From NCBI GenBank assembly GCA_029339195.1, contig JAPTJF010000232.1, positions 31,373 to 95,372 on the forward strand: DNA of 64,000 bases, in the 5' to 3' direction. Position 1 is the stretch's first letter. Each line of letters starts with the position of its first letter. The translations under genes and the position numbers were made by a program. This DNA is from Micractinium sp. NFX-FRZ (taxonomy: Eukaryota > Chlorophyta > Trebouxiophyceae > Chlorellales > Chlorellaceae). The notes below the pieces were generated by a model, which searched no databases, was not told where the DNA came from, and saw only the letters and a list, made by a program, of their open reading frames with translations. Of the stretch, positions 56,972-64,000 are shown piece by piece.

Positions 56972-59811
56972 ATGGGTGGTTTAGGAGCCTGGAACCTGCC
57001 GCCCGCCATGCACCGCCTCTCCTACCTCGTGGGTGCGTCCCGCCCGACCGCCAGCTCGCGTTCACAGCTCTCAGCTTGCTCCCTGCTTTGCCCCGCCCCG
57101 CCACATCAGCTCTTGGCCTCTACCGTCTCCAGTCGCACCCTCCCTCCCTGCCTGCCTGGCCCTAACTCTGCTGGCCTGCAGGGGGGATAGCGGTGATGTC
57201 CGCCAGCACCACGTTCTACTACGGCGCCCACTGGCCGCTGGTGGCGCGCCTGGCGCTGGGCTGGCTCGCGCTTGTGGCCGTCGTGGTGGCAGCGGTTGCA
57301 TCCACACGCCGCTCAGCCTACGCCCGCCGCAACTTCTTCTTCAAGAACGCCACCACCGGTTTGATTCCCTGGTGGGAAGGGGGCTGGCTGGGTGGGGCAG
57401 AGGCGGGCAGGAGGGTAGGGGGTGGCGGTAATGCGTGGACAACCCTGCTGCTCAGGTCTGGTGCATTGCTGCATGACGCTGCTTTGTGCATGCCTGCCTC
57501 GGCAGCAGTGCCCTAAGCGCACTCACCAGGCACCCCTTGGGCCCGCCCCCTGCTCCCTGCCCGCCACTGCAGGCCGGCTGTGCTGCTGCTGCTGCCCTAC
57601 CACACCGTGGTGCAAATCCTGTGCTGGTTCTACCGCACCACCTCGGGAGAGAACGTGTTTGACAAGGCACGTCCCGTGCTGCGGGGGGCAGGGGCCGGGG
57701 CTATGGGGTAGCTGGTGGGTGCACTTTGGGCCCTGTTGCTAAGGCAGGCAGGTGCAGGTACCGCAGGGGTGCGGCAGGCTGCGTAGGCAGGGCCGGCAGC
57801 GAGCACAGGCAGCAGGGGTTATGAGCAGATGATGTCGCTGCATGACATGCCTGCTGTGCTCATGCTGTGCTCATGACGTGCAGATCACGGACAAGCTGTA
57901 CCTGGGCGGCTGGCCGCTGAGTAAGAACATGCTGCCCTCCCCCAACTGCGCCATCCTGGACTGCACCAACGAGCTGCTGAGGTGGGCTGCTGACGTGGGG
58001 GGGTAATAGGGGGCGAAACACGCGACTGCTTGTGGGCAGCTCTAGAGAGGCGACGAGGTGAGCTGAGTGTGGCGGGCGGAGAGCAGGGCCGTACTTGGTG
58101 TGGCGTGTCATGGCGATGCTGCGTGGGCTGCAGAGGTGTGCTGCTGGACTGCACAACTTGCAGCTCCTTGAAGGGGCTGGTGAGATGGAGGGATGTTGCA
58201 GCCTGAGCAGTATGGAGAGAAAAGGGTCGCAGGGTGGGCTGAGCAGCACTGAAGTGGTGTGCCTGGCAGCCGGGGGGTGGCCTGGCAAGCAGTTCTCTGG
58301 CGGCTGCCGTGCCAGGCGGCAGAGCAGCGCAGGCACATGTGCATGCAGTGCCCTTGCCACTTGCCTGCCTGCACCCACCAGGTGGGGTTGGTACCCACCG
58401 CCGCCGCCTTCTCCCCCTCATGACTCCACTCGCCTGCCCTCTGCCCCCTGCCAGGTGGGTGCGCACCCCCGCCTACATGCCCGTGCTGGTCTTTGAGAGT
58501 TGGGCCCCGGAACCGGCCAACATGAGGGCGGCCGTCAACTGGGCGCTGGAGCAGCAGAAGGCGGGCCGAGGTGGGGCTGGGGGGGAGTGGTCGAGACACA
58601 CGGGTGTGTTTGAGACAGAGAGGTGTGTTGTGGGTCCTTCTTAGGCGGTCTTGCAGCAGGCTGCAAGCGGGGTGCAGAGGGTGAGGTGCTTGGGGTGGGG
58701 TGGGTGAGGGTGGGACTCTCAAACGGTCTGCCAGCTTGCCCCAGGGCTGCTCTGGCGGCTGGCCCCTTCCCTGGCCCATGCCAAACCCCAGCCTGCTGCG
58801 CCTGCCTGCACAGCTCTTACCTGCGCCACTTCCACCCTGCCCTTCTGCTTCTCCTGTAGACGTGTTTGTTCATTGCACCCACGTGAGTGACGCAAGGGGG
58901 AATGAGGACACGCGCGAGCAGCAGGGGGCGGGAGCGTGGGACCCACCCCCACACAAGCTGCGATCGGCAGCGTGGGGGCCCGGGCTGGGCTTCGGCGCTG
59001 CAAGTCACCCCTGACCTAGGACCCTGCTTGCTGGCCTGCATGCCCACCTGACCTGCTTGCCGGCCTGCATGCCCACCTGACCTGCTTGCTGGCCTGCATG
59101 CCCACCTGACCTGCTGCTCAACATTGCTGGGCTTGGAGCGGCTGCAGCGTCCCGGCGGCTTGGGTACCAGCCCAGGGCGATGCACGTGCTGACCCACGGC
59201 ACCGTGCCCCCTCCCCTCCCCTCCTTCTCCTTACCCCCCTGGTTTGCACTCGCAGGGCCACGGGCGCAGCGCAGTTACCGCTGCCGCCGTACTGATGGCT
59301 ATGGGGGGTGCCAGCACCGTGGATGAGGCAATGGCCAAGGTGGGTTGAGGTGGCGGTAGAGATGGCGAGGTGGGCTTGCCGTGGGATGCCATCGTGATAT
59401 AAGGAATGCCCGAGATTGGGGCAGGATGCGGTTGCGTGGGTGGGTGCGCGGGCGGCCACCCGGGGACTGGGTCAGGCCCTCGCTTCAGCCCTTGCCAGCT
59501 CCCCCCGGCCCCTTGCCGCACCGCCCCCCTCACCTCCCCCCATCCTGCCATCTCTTCGGCGCGCCCCGCAGGTGGTCAAGGCCCGCCCCGGCGTGAAGCC
59601 CAACTACCGGCAGGTCAACCTGCTGAGGGAGTGGGCGGCGGCCAGCGGGTTTGGGCCCGCCGCCGCCGCTGCCAGCGTGCTGCCTGCACAGCCTGGCACC
59701 AAGAAGGAGGAGGAGGGGGTCGAAGAGTCATCCACTACCGGCCTGGAGGGGCAGGCCAAGGAGGAGGAGGCATTCGGCAGCGGGCTGGAGGCGCGCATTG
59801 AGGAGGAGTGA
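56972..59811 (+). CDS. Membrane-anchored dual-specificity phosphatase-like protein (intact copy)
   Basis: Eight exons, 56972-57032, 57182-57371, 57573-57666, 57884-57981, 58455-58570, 58860-58882, 59256-59339 and 59572-59811 (TGA), encode 301 aa. Two N-terminal membrane segments (YLVGGIAVMSASTTFYYG; LALGWLALVAVVVAAVAS) precede KNATTGLIPW and a third hydrophobic stretch (PAVLLLLPYHTVVQILCWFY). Then comes the phosphatase core: ITDKLYLGGWPLSKN, CAILDCTNELLR and the catalytic loop HCTHGHGRSA (Cys192, Arg198), which is split across two exons. The tail is acidic (KKEEEGVEE). The loop fits the HCx5R rule of cysteine phosphatases. The substrate (phospho-Tyr/Ser or a lipid phosphate) cannot be told. 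Intron 3 uses a GC donor (GCACGT). A divergent tail-to-tail paralog lies at 60273-62046. Confidence 0.88.
59024..59110. repeat. Minisatellite, 3 x 29 bp, in phosphatase 1 intron 6
   Basis: Three tandem units start at 59024, 59053 and 59082, each reading CTGCTTGCTGGCCTGCATGC with one T/C difference, followed by CCACCTGAC. Confidence 0.93.
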
Positions 59812-60272
59812 AGCGGCAGCGAGCTGGAGCCTCGGACTGGCTGGCTGCCGGGGCTCAGGGGGCAAGCGCCAAGGAGGAGCAGGCAAACTCCAGTGGGGTG
59901 GAGGCGCGCGCAAATGACTAGTGGGCAGGCTGGCCCCACGAGCGCACTGGACTGCTCGGTCCAGGGCGCTGGGCAGGGCTAGGCCACTGACGCTGCGTGG
60001 CGCCGCTGCATGTTGTGCTGTGGCCTCTCGTCTCTGGGTGGTGCTTCGGCCACTGCTTGGTCAGCCACTGCTTGGTGGTTCTTCATTGGTTCATCCTTGC
60101 AATGACGTGTCTGTTCTGCACGTCTCAGGATGCATGCTTTGGCAGGGCTGAAGTTCATCATTGACAGCCTTATTCACAGCCAGGCAGCCCGAACAGGCAT
60201 GCCTTTCTAGCTGGCATGATTGCCAGTCGCCAGCCTGGTCTGCAGGGTTGCTCCGGGGTGCTGAGCCTGTTG
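59812..60272. other. Convergent 3' spacer of the phosphatase pair
   Basis: Lies between the two stop codons. No coding segment was seen. The first 100 bp continue the Glu/Gly-coding style of the last exon out of frame. Confidence 0.4.
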
Positions 60273-62046
60273 TCAACTGTGGAACGTGTAAACTGCATTC
60301 AAAGCAGGCGACAGGAAGTGTTTCCAGGATGTGTTCCACCGCTCCAGCGCCGCCCACTGCCGCTTGTTTGGGTGCACGCCCTGCCGCGCTGCGGTCACTT
60401 TGCTGCGTGCTTCCCCCACGCTCTTAGCGCTGCCGCTGGCAATCAGCTGCGCGCACACGATGATGGCGCTTCGTGAGTGTCTGTGCGTGCAGTAGGTGAG
60501 GACGGGGTGCCCCTGCGCCCGCTGCTGCAGTGCCCACTGCACCCCCTCCTCCATCACCTCTGGGGGCAGTCCTGCAGGGGTAGAGGGGTCGAGCTGCGAG
60601 GGAAAGTCCTAACAGAGGCACCTCTTTGGTGATCTGCTGGTAGTGAGACGCTGGCCTGAAGCTACGAGGGCAAGGAGGTGAGGCGCCTGCTGCTCTGCCG
60701 GTGGCGATGAGCTGACTTGGGAAGCACACGCTGCATATAAAGCCTCTGGGCGCCTCGCAGGGCTGCATGGTAGCCTGCCAGGCTGCCGCCTGGCCGAGCC
60801 GCAGCTGAAGCGTGCAGCCCAACATGTTCAGAATGTGGCTAATTCAGTGCGCTGCCTCGCTGCATCAGGCCACTGGCAGCAGGCTCACCATGCGTCTCCC
60901 AAGAGTATAGGACCTTGTATGCCGACCCCTCCACACGGCGGGGCATCTCGCACGTGACGTCCAGCAGAGCAGGCCGGGAAGCTGGCATCGCCGGGCAGGT
61001 GTGAGCTGCTGACGGGGCAGCCTCCCAGGAGCAGCCCTGCAGGGTTTGAACAAATTTGCATGTGGGGCTGTCTACTGCGCATGCGGTGTGGGGCAGCGCA
61101 TGATTTGGCCTGCCAACACGTCATTACCCCGAGTCGCCCACCCGGGGCGGGCACCACAGCAGCAAGCTGCCTAGCCGACGCCTGATCCTGCTGCATGACT
61201 GGGGGTTGCAAGCCAGCAGGCGCTGCCCATTCCTGGTGTGGTGCACCGTTGAGTCGGGTGCACTGCCCCCTGTGCATCCCCCCCATGCCACGTATGGGCG
61301 CGTGTATCCAGCCATCAAGGTGTGCACCCTGCGCAGCTGCCGCACAGCTGCCTATGACTGCTGGCCACCCTCGCAATCCATGTCGAGCGCTGCGCTTTAG
61401 GCACACGTTCACGACTACATTTTCCCCTTTTTACACACGTTCTCTGCTACACTTTCCCCAGTGCGCTCACCCTCATCGATTGTGGTGACCAAGGGCTCTG
61501 AGGAGAGCAGCCGGTAGCCTCGCATGACCACAGCAGCTGCAGCATGGAAGGGCCAGAAGGCCAGCCAGCGGTGCCAGGCCATGAGCCCATCCTCGTGCTG
61601 CGGCAAGAGGGGCGGGGGCCTACCAGTGGTGCGCGTCAAGAGCCCATAAACTTGTGGCAAAGATTCTGCCAGGGCCACAGACATGTGCCTGCTGCTGCAG
61701 GCTGGTGTCGCGTACACCGATGCTGGTTTGTGCATGATGTTGAGTTTGTAGGTAGCTGGCTGACCTGCAAAGTGTTGGGTGTCTGCATGATGTTGAGGTT
61801 GCCCTCTGGGTGCGGCCCTACCTTGCCAAACAGGCGGGTGGTCCTGCGCTGCAGGCGCGCCGTCGCCGCCGCCGAGACGACCAGCCCAACGAGAAGTGTG
61901 TGTGCGAGAGGCAGTGTGACCACGATGCTGACGGGCAGAGGCAGCAGGCTCCACAGCAGGGCTCCCAGGCAGGCGAGGCCGGCGGAGCCGAGGGCGGTGA
62001 GCAGGGTGAGGTTCATGAGGAAGGGAGGGATGTTGAAGGCCGCCAT
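60273..62046 (-). pseudogene. Dual-specificity phosphatase-like paralog with a frameshift
   Basis: Exons 62046-61822, 61597-61471, 61036-60889 and 60571-60273 parallel the intact copy. There are two N-terminal membrane segments (LLTALGSAGLACLGALLW; VSIVVTLPLAHTLLVGLVV), then WHRWLAFWPFHAAAAVVMRG, GLLLGGCPVSSSHLPGDASF, LLDVTCEMPRRVEGSAYKVL and a loop with YCTHRHSRSA. Exon 3 changes reading frame between the LLLGG block and the LDVTCE block by one nucleotide, so the aligned protein is interrupted. An alternative acceptor (GTCAG near 61009) would restore frame but drop the LLLGG block. Cys and Arg of Cx5R remain, but the preceding His and the loop Gly are lost. It is a pseudogene, a divergent enzyme with alternative splicing, or a sequence error. 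Confidence 0.68.
60660..60850. repeat. Dispersed repeat, copy 1 (within phosphatase 2 intron)
   Basis: Collinear with 62440-62620. Shared landmarks are AGCTGACTTGGGAAGCAC / AGCTGACCTGGGAAGCAC, ATAAAGCC/TTAAAGCC, CTGCCGCCTGGCCGAGCC / CTGCCGCTGGCCGAGCC and GCAGCCCA-ACATGTT. Confidence 0.85.
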
Positions 62047-63351
62047 GCTGCCGAAGAAGGCCGGACCGTGTCTTTTGTTACAGGCCACGGTCGCTGTGCG
62101 TGCCCTTGCTTGACGGCGGGGCGTCAGGGGCCACGTCAGCAGATGTAGGCTGGATGTAGGGCAGCTGCCGCCCCCACCGGCTGGGTGCCTCCCCAGCTTC
62201 CTGAAGTTGCCGTCGCATGACTGGCTCCTGTCTGGCAAGACAGATGGAGCACACGGCGAATAACCCCGGGAAACACACTCGTAGGCATATCACATTCCTG
62301 TACTCCATCGTGCATGCGGAAGTGGTCAACAGGCGATGGTATGAATGCGGTGCCACACACCCCCTGCAGCACGTGCATGTGTACTTGCTGCATCGGTGCT
62401 GCTGTTACGGTACCACAAGAGGGGTGGACCTACAAGGGCGAAGAGGTTGGGCGTGTGCTGGCCTGCCTGGTAGTGAGCAGCTGACCTGGGAAGCACTGGT
62501 TGCAATTAAAGCCCCCGGGAGCTGTGTTGGGCGGCACATGAGACTGCCCGGCTGCCGCTGGCCGAGCCATGGCTGCCATGTGAGGGGTGCAGCAGCCCAC
62601 ATGTTATGCCTTCAGCCCGTGACTGCAGCCCGGCAGCGGAGGCCCACACATGCGTTGCTTTGCTTGGCTTGCGCTCTTCAGAGGAGCGCCCGTTTCAGCG
62701 TGATTGCCATTACGCACCACGTAAGGGTAGTCTCCGCTCAGAGCATGCTGTTTCTGGTGAAATGGCAGGACGTGAGGATGGGTCATGACCCGCTTGAGTG
62801 ATCACTCAGCGGCGTCATGGAGAACGGACGGCCGATGCCAACGGGCGCTGGTGGGTGCAGCAGCCCACACGTTATGCCTTCAGCTCGCACATGCTACGTG
62901 GGACTGCATAGTTTCCCCGAAGGGCCGGCTGAAGAGGCTCAGTATCAAGAGCAGTGTAGCTGTCGGCGCGCGGCGTGCGCACCGCCTGCGCACTGGCGCG
63001 CTGCAGGCACCTTGGCTGATCCAGGCGACAACAGGGAGCTGGCGGCTGCGCACCCTGCTTCTAAGCACTGCAGTCAGCGTTTGCCATCAAAGCGAGCGCT
63101 GTGCGCCGGCCCGCGGGCCCCGGGGCAGGGGCGGGCGGGGCCACCCTTGGGCTTGGAAGCGAAGGTTCGCGGATTGAGCGAAGCAGCTGCCGACCGTGTA
63201 GCGAGGCCAAACAGTGGCCATATGAGTTTCGTTGAGGGTGTCGAAGCTGGCGGAGTGCGGAGCACTGAAGTGCCCGATTCAAGCCCGGTAATGGCAGAGT
63301 ACGGGGGTCCTGCAGGGCTGGGGTCCAGGTACGCCTGGCTCCAGGTACGCC
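62047..63351. other. Repeat-rich region between phosphatase 2 and the retrotransposon
   Basis: Presumed promoter of phosphatase 2, then the dispersed repeats at 62440-62620 and 62838-62890. No supported gene. Confidence 0.45.
62440..62620. repeat. Dispersed repeat, copy 2
   Basis: Same family as 60660-60850. Its 3' end (GGTGCAGCAGCCCACATGTT) recurs again at about 62853-62880 as a third, truncated copy that shares ATGCCTTCAGC. Confidence 0.85.
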
Positions 63352-64000
63352 ATGCTGCTGACCATCCAGGCCATGTATGCTGATGTGCCTGTGTGCGTGC
63401 GCACCAGTGAGGGGCTGTCTGGTTGTTTCCAGTCCGTGTTGGGCGTGAAGCAGGGTTGCCCGCTTAGCCCCCTGTTGTTTGGCATCTTCCTTGATGATTG
63501 GGAGGGCTACCTTCAGGCGGCGGCGGGCACCATTGCCGGCCTGCCCATGCTGGCAGGACGCACCATCCCCCCGTTGTTGTTTGCTGACGACATGTTCCTT
63601 GTGGCCACCTCGGCAGCTGGGCTGCAAGCCCAGCTGCGCTGTCTGCAGGACTACTGCAACGCCAAGAAGCTCACCGTCAACACCGCCAAGACGCAGATCA
63701 TGATCCTGCGCCCGGGCGGCGGCAACGGCAAGCCGGCAGCGGGCGAGTCCTTCACCTACGCCGGCAAGCCGCTGGAGGTGGTGTCTTCCATCAAGTACCT
63801 GGGCCTCACCTTTTCTCAGCTGAGTAAAGCCCGTGGCTTCGCCAGCTGTGCCGATGTGCTGGCCCGGGCGGGGCGGCAGGCCATGTTTGCCATGCGTCGC
63901 CGCGCGTGGGAGCTGGGCGCTTGCAGTGTGGAGCAGCAGTGCTCATTGTTCGACGTGTTTGTCACGCCTGTGCTGTCGTACGGCTGTGAGGTGTGGGGCC
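63352..64000 (+). mobile_element. Non-LTR retrotransposon reverse transcriptase, 5'-truncated, runs off right edge
   Basis: An open frame of 216 codons continues past the window edge. Reverse-transcriptase motifs in order: VLGVKQGCPLSPLLFGIFLD (block 4), IPPLLFADDMFLVA (catalytic FADD, block 5), LTVNTAKTQIM (block 6), SIKYLGLTF (block 7) and FVTPVLSYGCEVWG (thumb). This is the LINE-type RT signature. The in-frame stop at 63289-63291 and the lack of RT blocks 0-3 upstream show 5' truncation, typical of non-LTR insertions. No endonuclease is visible. The frame within the window is intact, so the insertion may be fairly recent. Confidence 0.93.

Overview
This is nuclear DNA of a GC-rich eukaryote, most likely a green alga of the Chlorella/trebouxiophyte type. 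The evidence is dense intron-rich genes on both strands, short GT(G/A)AG...CAG introns plus several GC-AG introns, CAG/CTG and poly-Ala/poly-Gln tracts, TGTAA-type polyadenylation signals, and plant-lineage proteins (plant-type ammonium transporter, gamma-glutamyl peptidase-like amidotransferase). The lineage is inferred from style, not from a marker gene. Gene models were built by hand by joining exons at splice sites with matching reading phase. All models called with high confidence close in frame from start to stop, except those running off the window.

Layout, left to right: (1) 3' part of a voltage-gated K+ channel with a degenerate cyclic-nucleotide-binding domain (+, 1-4813). (2) A gamma-glutamyl peptidase-like class I glutamine amidotransferase (-, 5452-7407) and the proteasomal ubiquitin receptor RPN13/ADRM1 (-, 7705-9641). 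(3) A long Gln/Ala-rich nuclear-looking protein of unknown function (+, 10621-14336). (4) A 13.5-kb minus-strand block, 15187-28679, holding three intact five-exon members (A, B, C) of one multi-pass membrane protein family that I do not recognise, a frameshifted relic of a fourth, and one unrelated gene between them. (5) A complete 15-exon ammonium transporter (-, 29416-35626). (6) A coiled-coil protein (+), the translation re-initiation factor MCTS1 (-), mitochondrial ribosomal protein mL53 (+), two poorly known small minus-strand genes, a small membrane protein (+), a PC-esterase/SGNH enzyme with a poly-Gln insert (-), an F-box protein (+) and U1 snRNP protein C (-), mostly arranged as alternating divergent/convergent pairs (36516-56355). 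(7) Two tail-to-tail membrane-anchored dual-specificity-phosphatase-like genes (56972-62046), one intact and one with a frameshift. (8) Repeat-rich DNA ending in a 5'-truncated non-LTR retrotransposon reverse transcriptase that runs off the right edge (63352-64000).

The genes do not form one pathway. They cover membrane transport (K+, NH4+), the ubiquitin-proteasome system (RPN13, F-box), RNA processing and translation (U1C, MCTS1, mL53), thiol/glutathione metabolism and phosphatase signalling.

The most unusual signal is a recurring intron architecture. In at least seven unrelated genes the intron next to an exon carries one or two decayed tandem copies of that exon's end together with its splice site, 65-135 bp away, usually with the extra splice site or reading frame damaged. 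This looks like a genome-wide process of intron growth, and perhaps birth, by local tandem duplication across splice junctions. The undescribed membrane-protein array is the second point of interest.
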